A stretch of DNA of 64,000 nt. Origin: Hansschlegelia quercus (GTDB lineage Bacteria; Pseudomonadota; Alphaproteobacteria; Rhizobiales; Methylopilaceae). The notes under the pieces were generated by a model. The model was given only the letters and a program-made list of their open reading frames with translations. It did not search any database and was not told where the DNA came from. Shown here one piece after another: positions 19,865 through 30,668 of the stretch (the first letter of the stretch is position 1; each line of letters begins with the position of its first letter). The stretch spans positions 1 through 64,000 of the forward strand of contig NZ_SIUB01000012.1 in the NCBI RefSeq assembly GCF_004310425.1. The letters are read 5' to 3'. The position numbers and the translations under genes were made by a program.

Positions 19865-20014
19865 TCAGACGGCTGGGCGGCCTCGTACGAGTCGCAGCAC
19901 CACGACGATCACGGCGACGATCAGCAGCAGATGGATCAGGCCGCTTGCAACGTGGAACACCACGAAGCCGAGCACCCAGGCGATAAGCAGAATAGCGGCG
20001 AGCGTCCAAAGCAT
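19865..20014 (-). CDS. Small two-helix membrane protein (lmo0937/DUF5670-like)
   Basis: 49-residue protein beginning MLWTLAAILLIAWVLGF, with a second hydrophobic segment (LIHLLLIVAVIVVVLRLV) and a basic tail ending GRPAV. This is the pattern of the lmo0937/DUF5670 family of small membrane proteins often induced by envelope or general stress. A strong GAGGAG element lies 7-12 bases before the ATG. Convergent with the SDR genes, sharing the terminator at 19813-19844. Missed by length cut-offs. Confidence 0.7.
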   Translation of the reverse strand: MLWTLAAILLIAWVLGFVVFHVASGLIHLLLIVAVIVVVLRLVRGRPAV

Positions 20015-20367
20015 GACCTGTTCTCCTCGATGACGTGGTCGTGAGGAGATCTAGCGCTCTCGCGTCCGTGATCGACTGCGGCGCGGACGCCGCGGATCGA
20101 AGCCGGGCAGGAAAGAGCAAACCGAAACCCGGTCGCGGCTTTCCTCGCCACGTAAACCAGCCGCCGAACCCCTGCGTAATCAAGGGAAAGAGCCTGGCCA
20201 GAACTGCTTGCGAACCGCAGTCTGGAATTCTTCCGTTTCCGCTTCGGCGCGCCTTGCACCTTTAGTCTCAGGGGTCTAAGCGTCCCGTAGCGGCGCCTCG
20301 TCGCAGCGCCGCGACGCCGCAAGGCGGTTCTGAAATGTCTGCGCGACGATCGGAGACTGCCGACGCG
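20015..20367. other. Upstream region of the nuo operon
   Basis: About 350 bases separate the small membrane gene from nuoA. The nuo promoter should be here but no clear sigma-70 elements were identified. No attachment-site repeat matching tRNA-Asp was found at this end of the accessory block. Confidence 0.4.
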
Positions 20368-20733
20368 ATGACGGATCTGCTCGCAGATTACCTCCCGCTC
20401 GTAATCTTCCTCGCCGTGGCGCTCGCGATTGGAGCTGCGCTGCTCGTGTCGCCGTTTCTGCTGGCCTACCAGAACCCCGATCCGGAGAAGCTTTCGGCTT
20501 ACGAGTGCGGGTTCAACGCCTTCGACGACGCACGGATGAAGTTCGACGTCCGCTTCTATCTGGTCGCCATCCTGTTCATCATCTTCGACCTCGAGGTCGC
20601 CTTCCTGTTTCCCTGGGCCGTGGCCTTCAAGCATGTCGGCCTGTTCGGCTTCTGGTCGATGATGGCGTTCCTCGGCGTGCTGACGGTCGGCTTCGTCTAC
20701 GAGTGGCGGAAAGGAGCGCTGGAATGGGATTGA
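20368..20733 (+). CDS. nuoA: NADH-quinone oxidoreductase subunit A
   Basis: 121-residue three-helix membrane subunit of complex I. Signature [23 protein letters not shown] (in two parts: ECGFN near the first loop, then KFDVRFY) and [11 protein letters not shown] in helix 2. The ATG at 20368 gives the usual length; an ATG 11 codons upstream is less likely. First gene of the operon; overlaps nuoB by 10 bases. Confidence 0.96.
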   Translation: MTDLLADYLPLVIFLAVALAIGAALLVSPFLLAYQNPDPEKLSAYECGFNAFDDARMKFDVRFYLVAILFIIFDLEVAFLFPWAVAFKHVGLFGFWSMMAFLGVLTVGFVYEWRKGALEWD

Positions 20734-21305
20734 GCGACGTCCGCCCGCAGACGATGGTCGCGCCTCAGCCGAAGGGTCTCGTCGATCCGTCCGGCCGGCC
20801 TATCGGTCATGACGACCAGTTCTTCGGCGAAGTCAGCGCCGAACTCGCCGACAAGGGCTTCCTCGTCACCTCCGCCGAAGACCTCATTACGTGGGCGCGC
20901 ACCGGCTCGCTGATGTGGATGACGTTCGGCCTCGCCTGCTGCGCGGTCGAGATGATGCAGGCCTCGATGCCGCGCTACGACGTGGAGCGATTCGGCTTCG
21001 CGCCGCGCGCGAGCCCGCGGCAGTCCGACGTCATGATCGTGGCCGGCACGCTGACCAACAAGATGGCTCCCGCACTCCGCAAGGTCTACGACCAGATGCC
21101 GGAGCCGCGTTACGTCATCTCGATGGGCTCCTGCGCCAACGGCGGCGGCTATTATCATTACTCCTACGCCGTCGTGCGCGGTTGCGACCGCGTGGTGCCG
21201 GTCGACATCTATGTGCCGGGCTGTCCTCCGACGGCGGAGGCGTTGCTCTACGGCATCCTGCTGCTGCAGAAGAAGATCCGCCGCACCGGCACGATCGAGC
21301 GGTGA
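20724..21305 (+). CDS. nuoB: NADH-quinone oxidoreductase subunit B
   Basis: 193-residue peripheral subunit carrying the terminal [4Fe-4S] cluster N2, which reduces quinone. Cys ligands lie in [22 protein letters not shown] and [12 protein letters not shown]. The ATG at 20724 lies within the end of nuoA, indicating translational coupling. Confidence 0.97.
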   Translation: MGLSDVRPQTMVAPQPKGLVDPSGRPIGHDDQFFGEVSAELADKGFLVTSAEDLITWARTGSLMWMTFGLACCAVEMMQASMPRYDVERFGFAPRASPRQSDVMIVAGTLTNKMAPALRKVYDQMPEPRYVISMGSCANGGGYYHYSYAVVRGCDRVVPVDIYVPGCPPTAEALLYGILLLQKKIRRTGTIER

Positions 21306-21309
21306 GAGC

Positions 21310-21960
21310 ATGACCAGCTCGAACGTTTCGCAGCACGACGTCCGCCCCGAACCGACCGAGGGTCTCCAGAAACTCGCTGCCCATATCGCGGCGGGACTTG
21401 GGTCGAAGATCGGCGCCGCCGCCGTCGCGCTCGGCGAACTCACGCTGCGCTGCGAGGCCGGCGACGTCGTCGAGGTCGTGACCTTTCTGCGCGACGATCC
21501 GGAATGTCGTTTCGTGTCTTTCATCGACGTGTGCGGCGTCGACTGGCCGGCGCGCGCGAAGCGCTTCGACGTCGTGTACCACCTGCTCTCGCCCTATAAG
21601 AACGCGCGCATCCGGCTGAAGCTCGAGACCGATGACGAGACGCCGGTTGCCTCCATCACGCCGGTCTTCCCGGGCGCGCTCTGGTTCGAGCGCGAGGCCT
21701 ATGACCTCTACGGGATCCTGTTCACGGGCCATCCCGACCTGCGCCGCTTGTTGACGGATTACGGCTTCGAAGGCCACCCGCTTCGCAAAGACTTCCCGAC
21801 CACGGGTTTTGTCGAGGTTCGCTGGGACGACGAGGTCAAGCGCGTGGTCTACGAGCCGGTCCGGCTCAACCAGGAATTCCGCAACTTCGATTTCCTGTCG
21901 CCGTGGGAAGGGGTGGACTACGTCCTGCCCGGCGACGAGAAGGCGAAGCAGCCGCAGTGA
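21310..21960 (+). CDS. nuoC: NADH-quinone oxidoreductase subunit C
   Basis: 216-residue 30-kDa-type subunit of the complex I connecting arm, separate from NuoD as in other alphaproteobacteria. Motifs include [13 protein letters not shown] and the family signature [22 protein letters not shown] (in parts: [29 protein letters not shown]). It starts four bases after the nuoB stop. Its stop overlaps a possible GTG start of the GFA-type gene. Confidence 0.96.
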   Translation: MTSSNVSQHDVRPEPTEGLQKLAAHIAAGLGSKIGAAAVALGELTLRCEAGDVVEVVTFLRDDPECRFVSFIDVCGVDWPARAKRFDVVYHLLSPYKNARIRLKLETDDETPVASITPVFPGALWFEREAYDLYGILFTGHPDLRRLLTDYGFEGHPLRKDFPTTGFVEVRWDDEVKRVVYEPVRLNQEFRNFDFLSPWEGVDYVLPGDEKAKQPQ

Positions 21961-21968
21961 GCGTCGGG

Positions 21969-22397
21969 ATGACGGACGAGCCGGTTCGGGGGCGGTGCCT
22001 TTGCGGCGCCGTCGCGTTCTCTGCAGCCTTGAAGAGCGCCGAGATGGGCGTTTGCCATTGCGGCATGTGCCGGCGGTGGACGGGCGGCGTCTACATGTAC
22101 ACGTCCATAGAGCCGGCCAGCCTCGAGCTTTCAGGCGGAGACCAGCTCCGGTTCTATGCCTCTTCCGATTTCGGGGAACGCGGCTTCTGCTCGAACTGCG
22201 GCAGTTCGCTGTTCTGGCGCATGCGCGACGGGAGCGGCATGGAGGTTGCGGCGCAGGCGCTCGACGATCCATCCAGTCTGCCTTTTACGGCTGAGATCTG
22301 GATGGACGACAAGCCGGCGAACTACAGCTTCGCCAATCCTACCAGAAAGTCCCCGCGCGACGAGGCGACGTCCTTTGGGGAGAGCGCCGGTGGCTGA
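21969..22397 (+). CDS. GFA-family zinc protein inserted in nuo operon
   Basis: 142-residue member of the glutathione-dependent formaldehyde-activating (GFA, DUF636) fold. Zinc ligands lie in [17 protein letters not shown] and [11 protein letters not shown], all cysteines present. Catalysis of S-hydroxymethylglutathione formation is disputed for the family, so the substrate is open. It lies between nuoC and nuoD; the ATG is 8 bases after the nuoC stop (an in-frame GTG at 21957 overlaps that stop) and its end overlaps nuoD by 8 bases. It is not a complex I subunit. Same strand and tight junctions mean it is translated with the operon. Confidence 0.85.
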   Translation: MTDEPVRGRCLCGAVAFSAALKSAEMGVCHCGMCRRWTGGVYMYTSIEPASLELSGGDQLRFYASSDFGERGFCSNCGSSLFWRMRDGSGMEVAAQALDDPSSLPFTAEIWMDDKPANYSFANPTRKSPRDEATSFGESAGG

Positions 22398-23574
22398 AGC
22401 CGACATCCGCAATTTCACGATCAATTTCGGCCCGCAGCATCCTGCGGCCCACGGCGTACTGCGCCTGATCCTCGAACTCGACGGCGAGGTCGTCGAGCGC
22501 GTCGATCCGCATATCGGCCTGCTTCACCGCGGCACCGAGAAGCTGATCGAGACCAAGACCTATCTTCAGGCGATGCCCTATTTCGATCGGCTCGACTATG
22601 TCGCGCCGATGAACCAGGAGCACGCGTTCTGCCTCGCCACGGAGCGCCTGCTCGGCATCGAGATCCCGATTCGCGCACAGCTCATCCGCGTTCTGTACTG
22701 CGAGATCGGCCGCATCCTCTCGCACCTCCTCAACGTCACCACGCAGGCGATGGACGTCGGCGCGCTGACGCCTCCGCTGTGGGGCTTCGAGGAGCGCGAG
22801 AAGCTGATGGTGTTCTATGAGCGCGCGTCGGGCTCGCGCATGCATGCGGCCTATTTCCGTCCCGGCGGCGTGCATCAGGATCTGCCGCCCGAACTGGTCG
22901 ACGACATCGATCATTGGTGCGTCGGCTTCTTCAGGGCGCTCGACGAGATCGACCAGCTCCTGACCGAGAACCGCATCTTCAAGCAGCGCAATGTCGACAT
23001 CGGCGTCGTGCCGCTTGACGAAGCCTGGGCCTGGGGTTTCTCCGGCGTGCTGGTGAGGGGATCGGGCGCGGCGTGGGACCTGCGCAAGTCGCAGCCCTAT
23101 GAGTGCTACGCCGACATGGATTTCGACATCCCCGTCGGGAAGAACGGCGACAATTACGACCGATACCTCATCCGCATGGAAGAGATGCGCCAGTCCGCCC
23201 GCATCATGCAGCAGGCCTGCGCGAAGCTCAGGGTCGAGAAGGGCTGCATCGCGACCATGGACGGCAAGGTCGCGCCGCCGAAGCGCTCCGAGATGAAGCG
23301 GTCGATGGAAGGCCTCATCCACCACTTCAAGCTCTACACCGAGGGCTACCGGGTGCCGGCCGGCGAGGTCTATGCGGCGGTCGAGGCGCCCAAGGGCGAG
23401 TTCGGCGTCTATCTCGTCGCCGACGACACCAACAAGCCGTATCGCTGCAAGATCCGCGCGCCGGGCTTCGCCCACCTGCAGGCGATGGATCATCTCTGTC
23501 GCGGCTCGATGCTGGCCGACGTCTCGGCGATCCTCGGTTCGCTCGACATCGTTTTTGGCGAGGTCGACCGGTGA
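22390..23574 (+). CDS. nuoD: NADH-quinone oxidoreductase subunit D
   Basis: 394-residue 49-kDa subunit forming the quinone pocket with Nuo[16 protein letters not shown] and [14 protein letters not shown] at the N-terminus are the quinone-site and hydrogenase-like signatures. The start is the GTG at 22390 (VAEADIRNF), which gives the family length and overlaps the GFA-type gene by 8 bases. Confidence 0.96.
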   Translation: MAEADIRNFTINFGPQHPAAHGVLRLILELDGEVVERVDPHIGLLHRGTEKLIETKTYLQAMPYFDRLDYVAPMNQEHAFCLATERLLGIEIPIRAQLIRVLYCEIGRILSHLLNVTTQAMDVGALTPPLWGFEEREKLMVFYERASGSRMHAAYFRPGGVHQDLPPELVDDIDHWCVGFFRALDEIDQLLTENRIFKQRNVDIGVVPLDEAWAWGFSGVLVRGSGAAWDLRKSQPYECYADMDFDIPVGKNGDNYDRYLIRMEEMRQSARIMQQACAKLRVEKGCIATMDGKVAPPKRSEMKRSMEGLIHHFKLYTEGYRVPAGEVYAAVEAPKGEFGVYLVADDTNKPYRCKIRAPGFAHLQAMDHLCRGSMLADVSAILGSLDIVFGEVDR

Positions 23575-23599
23575 GCGCGTTCGTTGAGGGTGTGGCCTG

Positions 23600-24499
23600 A
23601 TGTCCGTCCGTCGCCTCGCAGCTGTTCAGCCCGACGACTTTGCCTTCACGCAGGACAACCTGCGCTGGGCCGAAGGGCAGATCGCGAAATATCCGGAAGG
23701 CCGGCAGATGTCGGCCGTCATCCCGCTGCTGTGGAAGGCGCAGGAGCAGCATGACGGCTGGCTGCCCGAACCCGCGATCCGCCGGGTCGCCGAGATGCTG
23801 GCGATGCCGACCATCCGCGTGATGGAGGTCGCGACGTTCTACACGATGTTCAATCTCGCGCCTGTCGGCGAGCGCTTCGTGCAGCTCTGCGGCACCACGC
23901 CCTGCGCGCTGCGCGGCGCGAACGCGCTGAAAGACGTGTGCCGCAAGGTCATCGGCGACGAGCGCCACGTGACCGCGGACGGCAAGCTGTCTTGGCTCGA
24001 GGTCGAGTGCCTCGGCGCGTGTTCGAATGCGCCGATGGTCCAGATCAACTACGATTATTACGAGGACCTGACGCCGGAGAATCTCGAGGCGCTGCTCGAG
24101 GATCTGCGCGCCGGCCGCGCCGTGAAGACCGGCTCCCAGATCGGCCGCTCGTGTTCTGCGCCGGAAGGCGAAGACACCTCCCTCACCGACGAGACGCTGT
24201 ATGACGGCTCCGTCGTTGGCGCGTGGCGTAAACGCTTCGACGAGCAGGGCGGCGCGGACGCAACCGAGGCGGATTCCGCAGGGCGTCCGGCGGAAGCGTC
24301 GCGGCCCGAAGCCAAGCTCGCGAAGGGCAAGGGCGACGCCGAGGCCCAGCCCGACGCTGGCAAGGCCGAGAAGCCGGTGCAGGCCGACGCGCGGCCGGCC
24401 GACCGCAGTCGTCGGGAAGGCCAACCGTCTTGGGCAGGCGGCAAGGGCGGCACGGACGACGTCTCGCCGCCAGCCAAGCCGCGTGGCGAGGAGGGCTGA
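23600..24499 (+). CDS. nuoE: NADH-quinone oxidoreductase subunit E with long tail
   Basis: 299-residue 24-kDa-type subunit with the [2Fe-2S] cluster N1a: Cys in [11 protein letters not shown] and [11 protein letters not shown]. The thioredoxin-like domain ends near residue 170. The remaining ~125 residues are a charged Ala/Lys/Glu/Pro-rich extension of low complexity. Other alphaproteobacteria also have extended NuoE tails of variable sequence. The ATG is 25 bases after the nuoD stop. Confidence 0.95.
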   Translation: MSVRRLAAVQPDDFAFTQDNLRWAEGQIAKYPEGRQMSAVIPLLWKAQEQHDGWLPEPAIRRVAEMLAMPTIRVMEVATFYTMFNLAPVGERFVQLCGTTPCALRGANALKDVCRKVIGDERHVTADGKLSWLEVECLGACSNAPMVQINYDYYEDLTPENLEALLEDLRAGRAVKTGSQIGRSCSAPEGEDTSLTDETLYDGSVVGAWRKRFDEQGGADATEADSAGRPAEASRPEAKLAKGKGDAEAQPDAGKAEKPVQADARPADRSRREGQPSWAGGKGGTDDVSPPAKPRGEEG

Positions 24500-24501
24500 C
24501 G

Positions 24502-25812
24502 ATGCTGACCGATCGCGACCGCATCTTCACCAACCTCAACGGCCGCCGCGGCGCCGACCTTCAGTCTGCTCTCCGCCGCGGGGCGTGGGACGGCACCAAG
24601 TTCCTGCTCGAGAAGGGCAAGGACTGGATCATCACCGAGATGAAGGCGTCCGGCCTGCGAGGCCGCGGCGGCGCCGGGTTCCCGACGGGGCTCAAGTGGT
24701 CCTTCATGCCGAAGCCCCAGGAAGGCCGGCCGCATTATCTTGTCGTCAACGCCGACGAGTCAGAGCCCGGCACCTGCAAGGACCGGGAGATCATGCGGAA
24801 CGACCCGCATCTCCTGATCGAAGGCTGCCTGATCGCGTCCTTCGCGATGCACGCCAACGCCTGCTACATCTACATCCGCGGCGAATATGTCCGCGAGCGC
24901 GAGGCGCTACAGCGCGCCGTCGACGAGGCCTATGCCGAGAACCTCGTCGGCAAGGACAATGTCCACGGCTACCCCTTCGACATCTACGTCCACCACGGCG
25001 CCGGCGCCTACATCTGCGGCGAGGAGACGGCGCTGCTCGAGAGCCTCGAGGGCAAGAAGGGCATGCCGCGCCTGAAGCCCCCGTTCCCCGCGAACATGGG
25101 TCTCTATGGATCGCCAACCACGGTGAACAACGTCGAGTCCATCGCGGTCGCAGGCACGATCCTGCGGCGCGGCGGCGACTGGTTCGCCGGCCTCGGCAAG
25201 CCGAACAACACCGGCACCAAGCTGTTCTCGATCTCTGGCCACGTCGAGCGGCCGTGCAACGTCGAGGAGGAGATGGGGATCACCTTCCGCGAGCTCGTCG
25301 AGAAGCACTGCGGCGGCGTCCGCGGCGGCTGGGACAATCTGATGGCGGTCATCCCCGGCGGCTCGTCCGTTCCGGTCCTGCCTGAGCATCAGTGTCAGGA
25401 CCTGTCGATGGACTTCGACACGCTCAGGAACCTGAAGTCGGGTCTCGGCACCGCGGCGGTCATCGTGATGGACAAGTCGACCGACATCGTCCGGGCCATC
25501 GCCCGCATCTCCTATTTCTACAAGCACGAGAGCTGCGGTCAGTGCACGCCCTGCCGCGAAGGCACGGGCTGGATGTGGCGGGTCGTGAACCGCATGGCCG
25601 AGGGGCGCGCTGAAAAGCGCGAGATCGACATGCTGCTCGAGGTTTCGACCCAGGTCGAAGGCCACACGATCTGCGCGCTCGGCGACGCCGCGGCGTGGCC
25701 GGTGCAGGGCCTGATCCGGCACTACCGCCACGAGATCGAAAAGCGCATCGACGACTACTCGCGCAACTCGACGCCGGCGGATTATCCGATCGCGGCCGTG
25801 GCGGCGGAGTGA
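24502..25812 (+). CDS. nuoF: NADH-quinone oxidoreductase subunit F
   Basis: 436-residue NADH-oxidising subunit. [13 protein letters not shown] binds [20 protein letters not shown] contributes to the FMN site, and [11 protein letters not shown] plus a later Cys (HTICALG) bind the [4Fe-4S] cluster N3. It starts two bases after the nuoE stop. Confidence 0.97.
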   Translation: MLTDRDRIFTNLNGRRGADLQSALRRGAWDGTKFLLEKGKDWIITEMKASGLRGRGGAGFPTGLKWSFMPKPQEGRPHYLVVNADESEPGTCKDREIMRNDPHLLIEGCLIASFAMHANACYIYIRGEYVREREALQRAVDEAYAENLVGKDNVHGYPFDIYVHHGAGAYICGEETALLESLEGKKGMPRLKPPFPANMGLYGSPTTVNNVESIAVAGTILRRGGDWFAGLGKPNNTGTKLFSISGHVERPCNVEEEMGITFRELVEKHCGGVRGGWDNLMAVIPGGSSVPVLPEHQCQDLSMDFDTLRNLKSGLGTAAVIVMDKSTDIVRAIARISYFYKHESCGQCTPCREGTGWMWRVVNRMAEGRAEKREIDMLLEVSTQVEGHTICALGDAAAWPVQGLIRHYRHEIEKRIDDYSRNSTPADYPIAAVAAE

Positions 25813-25822
25813 GGGTAGGCGA

Positions 25823-27883
25823 ATGACCAAGATCATCGTCGACGGCGCCGAGGTCGACGTTCCGGCCGAATACACGATCCTGCAGGCCTGCGAGGCCGCG
25901 GGGGCCGAGATCCCGCGCTTTTGCTATCACGAGCGGCTGTCGATCGCCGGCAATTGCCGGATGTGCCTCGTCGAGGTGAAGGGCGGTCCGCCGAAGCCGG
26001 TCGCGTCCTGCGCGATGGGCGTGCGCGACCTGCGTCCTGGGCCGAACGGCGAGCCGCCGGTCGTCTCCACGCGGTCGCCTATGGTGAAGAAGGCGCGCGA
26101 GGGGGTGATGGAGTTCCTGCTCATCAACCACCCACTGGATTGCCCGATCTGCGACCAGGGCGGCGAGTGCGACCTGCAGGATCAGGCGATGGCCTACGGC
26201 GTCTCCGGCACGCGCTACTTCGAAAACAAGCGCGCGGTCGAGGACAAGTATATCGGCCCGCTCGTGAAGACCACGATGACGCGCTGCATCCACTGCACGC
26301 GTTGCGTGAGGTTCGTCGCCGAAGTCGCTGGAGCGCCTGAGATCGGCGCGATCGGCCGCGGTGAGGACATGGAGATCACGACCTATCTCGAAAGCGCGAT
26401 GTCGTCGGAGCTGCAGGGCAACGTGATCGACCTCTGCCCGGTCGGCGCGCTGACCTCGAAGCCCTACGCCTTCAAGGCGCGGCCCTGGGAGCTCGCGAAG
26501 ACCGAGTCGATCGACGTGATGGACGCGCTCGGCTCCGCGATCCGGGTGGACAGCCGGGGCCGCGAGGTCATGCGCATCCTTCCGCGGATCAACGAGGACG
26601 TGAACGAAGAGTGGATCTCCGACAAGACGCGCTTCGTGTGGGACGGTCTGAGGACGCAGCGGCTCGACCGGCCTTATGTCCGCGAGAACGGCAGGCTGCG
26701 GCCGACCTCTTGGCCCGAGGCGCTCGGCGTCGTGGCCGCGAAGATCAGGGCGGCCGACAAGGCGCGGGTCGGCGCGATCGTTGGCGACCTCGCCGCGGTC
26801 GAGGAGATGTTCGCGCTGAAGGACCTGTTCGGCCGGCTCGGCGTGATCAATGTCGACGCCCGTCAGGACGGCTCCGCGCTGCATCCAAAACACGGCCGCG
26901 CCTCCTACATCTTCAACGGCGGAATCGCCGCGATCGACGAGGCGGACGCGATCCTGCTGGTCGGGAGCAATCCGCGGCACGAGGCGCCGGTGCTGAACGC
27001 GCGCATCCGCAAGCGCTGGCGGCGCGGCGGCGTCCGCGTCGGTCTGGTCGGCGAGCGCGTGGATCTGACCTACGGCTCGGAGCATATCGGCGCCGGACCG
27101 GCTTCGCTCACCGAACTCGTCGAAGGCAAGCATTCCTTCGCTCGCGTGCTGTCGGAGGCCGAGCGTCCGCTGGTGATCGTCGGCGCTGGCGCCTTCGTCG
27201 GCGAGGGCGGCGAGGCCGTTCTGGCGGCGGCCGCGAAGCTTGCGGGAGAGAAGGGCGGCTTGTGCGTGCTCCACTCCGCGGCCTCCCGCGTCGGCGCGCT
27301 TGACCTCGGCCTCGTGCCGGACGAGGGCGGCATGACCGCAACCGAGATGGCGGCATCGGGCGCGCTCGACGTCGCCTTCCTGCTTGGCGCCGACGAGATC
27401 GACGTCGCGCCGGGCACCTTCGTGGTCTATCTCGGCACGCATGGCGACCGCGGCGCGCATCGCGCCGACGTCATCCTGCCGGGCGCGGCCTACACCGAAA
27501 AGGTCGGCCTCTACGTCAACACCGAAGGCCGCGTGCAGGTCGCAAACCGGGCGACCTTCCCTCCCGGCGAAGGCCGCGAGGACTGGGCGATCCTCCGCGC
27601 GCTCTCCGAACAGCTGGGCGCGAAGCTGCCCTACGACACGCTGAATCAGCTTCGCGCGGCGCTCTTCCAGGCGCACCCGCATATGGCTGCGCTTGGCGAG
27701 ATCGCAGCCGGCGACCCGGCTGACATCGCGAAGCTCGCTGATATCGGCGGGACGCTCGGCTCGGCGCCTTTCGCGGGCGCCATGCCCGACTTCCACCTCT
27801 CGAACCCGATTGCCCGCGCCTCCGCCGTCATGGCCGAGATGAGCGCGCTGAAGCGGACCGGTTTCGCGCAGGCGGCGGAATAG
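25823..27883 (+). CDS. nuoG: NADH-quinone oxidoreductase subunit G
   Basis: 686-residue iron-sulfur subunit. The N-terminal ferredoxin-like domain has [15 protein letters not shown] ([2Fe-2S] N1b); [17 protein letters not shown] and [11 protein letters not shown] carry the His/Cys ligands of the [4Fe-4S] clusters. The rest is a molybdopterin-oxidoreductase-like domain without cofactor motif, as usual. Short alphaproteobacterial form. Four bases precede nuoH. Confidence 0.96.
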   Translation: MTKIIVDGAEVDVPAEYTILQACEAAGAEIPRFCYHERLSIAGNCRMCLVEVKGGPPKPVASCAMGVRDLRPGPNGEPPVVSTRSPMVKKAREGVMEFLLINHPLDCPICDQGGECDLQDQAMAYGVSGTRYFENKRAVEDKYIGPLVKTTMTRCIHCTRCVRFVAEVAGAPEIGAIGRGEDMEITTYLESAMSSELQGNVIDLCPVGALTSKPYAFKARPWELAKTESIDVMDALGSAIRVDSRGREVMRILPRINEDVNEEWISDKTRFVWDGLRTQRLDRPYVRENGRLRPTSWPEALGVVAAKIRAADKARVGAIVGDLAAVEEMFALKDLFGRLGVINVDARQDGSALHPKHGRASYIFNGGIAAIDEADAILLVGSNPRHEAPVLNARIRKRWRRGGVRVGLVGERVDLTYGSEHIGAGPASLTELVEGKHSFARVLSEAERPLVIVGAGAFVGEGGEAVLAAAAKLAGEKGGLCVLHSAASRVGALDLGLVPDEGGMTATEMAASGALDVAFLLGADEIDVAPGTFVVYLGTHGDRGAHRADVILPGAAYTEKVGLYVNTEGRVQVANRATFPPGEGREDWAILRALSEQLGAKLPYDTLNQLRAALFQAHPHMAALGEIAAGDPADIAKLADIGGTLGSAPFAGAMPDFHLSNPIARASAVMAEMSALKRTGFAQAAE

Positions 27884-27887
27884 ACCG

Positions 27888-28898
27888 ATGGAAACCTTCC
27901 TCCACGTCCTGCTGATTCTGGTCCAGAGCGTCGCGCTGCTCGTCGCGCTGCTGGTGTTCATCGCCTACATCCTGCTCGCCGATCGCAAGGTCTGGGCGGC
28001 GGTGCAGATGCGGCGTGGACCGAACGTCGTCGGGCCGTTCGGTCTGCTCCAGTCCTTCGCCGACCTGCTGAAGTTCGTGCTGAAGGAGCCCGTAATCCCG
28101 GCGGGCTCGAACAAGATCGTCTTCCTGCTCGCGCCGCTCGCGACCTGCTTCCTCGCGCTCGCCGCTTGGGCGGTGATCCCACTCGCCGACGGCTGGGCGA
28201 TCGCCGACCTCAATGTCGGCGTGCTCTACGTGTTTGCGATCTCGTCGCTCGGCGTCTACGGCGTCATCATGGGCGGCTGGGCTTCGAACTCGAAATATCC
28301 GTTCCTGTCGGCGCTCCGCGCCGCCGCGCAGATGGTGTCCTACGAGGTCTCGATCGGCTTCGTGATCATCACGGTGCTGCTCTGCGTTGGCTCGCTGAAC
28401 CTCTCTGACATCGTGCGCGCGCAGGACACAGGGCTCGGCTTGCTCGGCTGGTACTGGCTGCCGCTGTTCCCGATGTTCGTGATCTTCTTCATCTCCGCGC
28501 TCGCTGAGACCAACCGGCCGCCCTTCGACCTGGTCGAGGCCGAGTCGGAACTCGTCGCGGGCTTCATGACGGAATACGGCTCGACGCCGTACCTTCTCTT
28601 CATGCTCGGCGAATACGTGGCGATCCTGACCATGTGCTCGCTGACGACGATCCTGTTCCTCGGCGGCTGGCTCTCGCCGATCCCATTCATCCCCTTCACC
28701 TGGGTGCCGGGGGTCATCTGGTTCGTGCTGAAGATGAGCCTCGTCTTCTTCATGTTCGCGATGGTGAAGGCCTTCGTGCCCCGCTACCGCTACGACCAAC
28801 TGATGCGCCTCGGCTGGAAGGTCTTCCTGCCGATCTCGCTGTTCATGGTCGTTGCCGTCGCCGGGGTGCTGCAGTTCACGGGCTGGGCGCCGGGGTGA
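27888..28898 (+). CDS. nuoH: NADH-quinone oxidoreductase subunit H
   Basis: 336-residue membrane subunit with eight or so helices at the quinone entry. Signatures include [20 protein letters not shown] (its 5' loop) and [19 protein letters not shown]. Its TGA overlaps the GTG start of the next small gene. Confidence 0.96.
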   Translation: METFLHVLLILVQSVALLVALLVFIAYILLADRKVWAAVQMRRGPNVVGPFGLLQSFADLLKFVLKEPVIPAGSNKIVFLLAPLATCFLALAAWAVIPLADGWAIADLNVGVLYVFAISSLGVYGVIMGGWASNSKYPFLSALRAAAQMVSYEVSIGFVIITVLLCVGSLNLSDIVRAQDTGLGLLGWYWLPLFPMFVIFFISALAETNRPPFDLVEAESELVAGFMTEYGSTPYLLFMLGEYVAILTMCSLTTILFLGGWLSPIPFIPFTWVPGVIWFVLKMSLVFFMFAMVKAFVPRYRYDQLMRLGWKVFLPISLFMVVAVAGVLQFTGWAPG

Positions 28899-29128
28899 GT
28901 CCCGCCACCCTCGGCGCTCTGATTGGAGCGCTCGCCGGGGCGCTGATCGGGCTGCTCGGCGCGAAGGCGCTAAACGCCGGTCTCGACCGGCAGATCGAAC
29001 GGGCGTCACCTGAGGACGCCGCGAAATTCACGACGATCCGCCGGCTCGCCGGTCCGGTCGTTATCGTGACGACGATCGTGGAAGTCGCGGTCGTCGGCTA
29101 CGTCGCTGCTGAGTTTCTTGCGGGCTGA
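28895..29128 (+). CDS. Small two-helix membrane protein in nuo operon
   Basis: 77-residue protein read from a GTG that overlaps the nuoH stop (GTGA). It begins [15 protein letters not shown], has a first hydrophobic segment at about residues 5-22 with Gly/Ala repeats, a charged 25-residue linker ([15 protein letters not shown]), and a second hydrophobic segment at about 49-74. It is not a known complex I subunit of the core set. Tight coupling to nuoH and only 23 bases to nuoI mean it is expressed with complex I. It could be an accessory or assembly factor; that is inference. Confidence 0.6.
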   Translation: MSPATLGALIGALAGALIGLLGAKALNAGLDRQIERASPEDAAKFTTIRRLAGPVVIVTTIVEVAVVGYVAAEFLAG

Positions 29129-29151
29129 GCCCGCGGATGATGAGGTTCGAG

Positions 29152-29640
29152 ATGCGGCTCGACCAGGCTGCCAAACAGTTGCTGCTGAAGGAGTTCGTCT
29201 CGGCGTTCTTCCTGTCGATGCGCTATTTCTTCCGTCCGAAGGCGACCATCAACTATCCCTACGAAAAGGGCGCGCTCTCGCCGCGCTTCCGGGGCGAGCA
29301 CGTGCTGCGCCGGTATCCCAACGGCGAGGAGCGCTGCATCGCCTGTAAGCTCTGCGAAGCGATCTGTCCCGCACAGGCGATCACCATCGAAGCCGGCCCG
29401 CGCCGGAACGACGGCACGCGGCGCACCACGCGCTACGACATCGACATGGTGAAGTGCATCTATTGCGGCTTCTGCCAGGAGGCGTGTCCTGTCGACGCGA
29501 TCGTCGAGGGGCCAAACTTCGAGTTCGCGACCGAGACGCGGGAGGAGCTCTATTACGACAAGGAGCGCCTGCTCGCGAACGGCGATCGCTGGGAGCGCGA
29601 GGTCGCCCGCCGCATCGCGCTCGACGCGCCGTATCGGTGA
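29152..29640 (+). CDS. nuoI: NADH-quinone oxidoreductase subunit I
   Basis: 162-residue 8Fe ferredoxin-type subunit with clusters N6a and N6b. It has two four-Cys motifs, [16 protein letters not shown] and [31 protein letters not shown] at 29152 matches the family start; two ATGs five codons upstream are less likely. Confidence 0.96.
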   Translation: MRLDQAAKQLLLKEFVSAFFLSMRYFFRPKATINYPYEKGALSPRFRGEHVLRRYPNGEERCIACKLCEAICPAQAITIEAGPRRNDGTRRTTRYDIDMVKCIYCGFCQEACPVDAIVEGPNFEFATETREELYYDKERLLANGDRWEREVARRIALDAPYR

Positions 29641-29728
29641 GGCGCGTGCGAACGACTTCCGCCCGCTCTTTACCTTCCCGCCCTCACGCCGTACTCAGCC
29701 GGCAGCCCGCCGGACTCAGGGACCGCGC

Positions 29729-30364
29729 ATGACCCTGCCCGCCATCTTCTTCTACCTCTTCGCGAGCGTGACCGTGGCCTCGGGGCTGATGGTCATCTCG
29801 TCGAAGAACGCCGTCCACTCCGTGCTGTTCCTGATCCTGGCGTTCGTGAACGCGGCGGGGCTGTTTGTGCTCATGGGCGCCGAGTTTCTCGCGATGATCC
29901 TGGTCGTGGTCTATGTCGGCGCGGTCGCCGTGCTGTTCATGTTCGTGACCATGATGCTCGACGTCGACTACGCGGAGCTTCGCGAGGGCTTCCTGCAATA
30001 TCTGCCGGTCGGCGTTCTGGTCGGCCTCGTGATGCTGGCCGAACTGGTGCTGGTCGTCGGCGGGTGGACCGCGGCGGGCTCGCTGCCCGTGACTCAGGCC
30101 CGTGCGCCGATCCCGACGGACGTCACCAACGCCGAGGCGATCGGCCGTGTGCTCTATACCGACTATCTGCTGCTGTTCCAGGCGGCGGGCCTTGTGCTGC
30201 TGACGGCCATGATCGGCGCGATTGTGCTGACGCTGCGCGAGCGCCGGCTCGACGTGAAGCGGCAGGACATCACTGTCCAGAACACGCGCCGGCCGTCGGA
30301 GGCGATCGAGGTCGTCACGCCGCCGACGGGGCAGGGCATCGCTGAAGGCGGAGGCGTCCGGTGA
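29729..30364 (+). CDS. nuoJ: NADH-quinone oxidoreductase subunit J
   Basis: 211-residue membrane subunit with five helices (for example [18 protein letters not shown] and [20 protein letters not shown], the conserved third helix with its pi-bulge region) and a polar C-terminal tail. An 88-base spacer precedes it. The stop overlaps the GTG start of nuoK. Confidence 0.95.
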   Translation: MTLPAIFFYLFASVTVASGLMVISSKNAVHSVLFLILAFVNAAGLFVLMGAEFLAMILVVVYVGAVAVLFMFVTMMLDVDYAELREGFLQYLPVGVLVGLVMLAELVLVVGGWTAAGSLPVTQARAPIPTDVTNAEAIGRVLYTDYLLLFQAAGLVLLTAMIGAIVLTLRERRLDVKRQDITVQNTRRPSEAIEVVTPPTGQGIAEGGGVR

Positions 30365-30666
30365 TCGGGGTCGAGCACTATCTCGTCGTCGCGGCGATCC
30401 TGTTCACGCTCGGCGTGTTCGGCATCTTTCTCAACCGCAAGAACGTCATCGTCATCCTGATGTCGATCGAGCTCATCCTGCTCGCGGTGAACATCAACTT
30501 CGTCGCCTTCTCCACCCACATGGGCGATCTGAAGGGGCAGATCTTCGCGTTGTTCGTGCTGACGGTGGCCGCGGCGGAAGCCGCCATCGGCCTCGCCATC
30601 CTCGTGGTCTACTTCCGCAACCGCGGCACCATCGCGGTCTCCGACATCAACCGGATGAGGGGCTGA
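30361..30666 (+). CDS. nuoK: NADH-quinone oxidoreductase subunit K
   Basis: 101-residue three-helix subunit. Conserved Glu residues lie in [16 protein letters not shown] and [11 protein letters not shown], both in the proton path. The GTG start overlaps the nuoJ stop (GTGA). Confidence 0.96.
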   Translation: MIGVEHYLVVAAILFTLGVFGIFLNRKNVIVILMSIELILLAVNINFVAFSTHMGDLKGQIFALFVLTVAAAEAAIGLAILVVYFRNRGTIAVSDINRMRG

Positions 30667-30668
30667 CG

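Noticed and set aside
25460-27961. 833-codon minus-strand open frame across nuoG.
   Set aside because: Antisense to nuoG with typical shadow composition and no domain signature.
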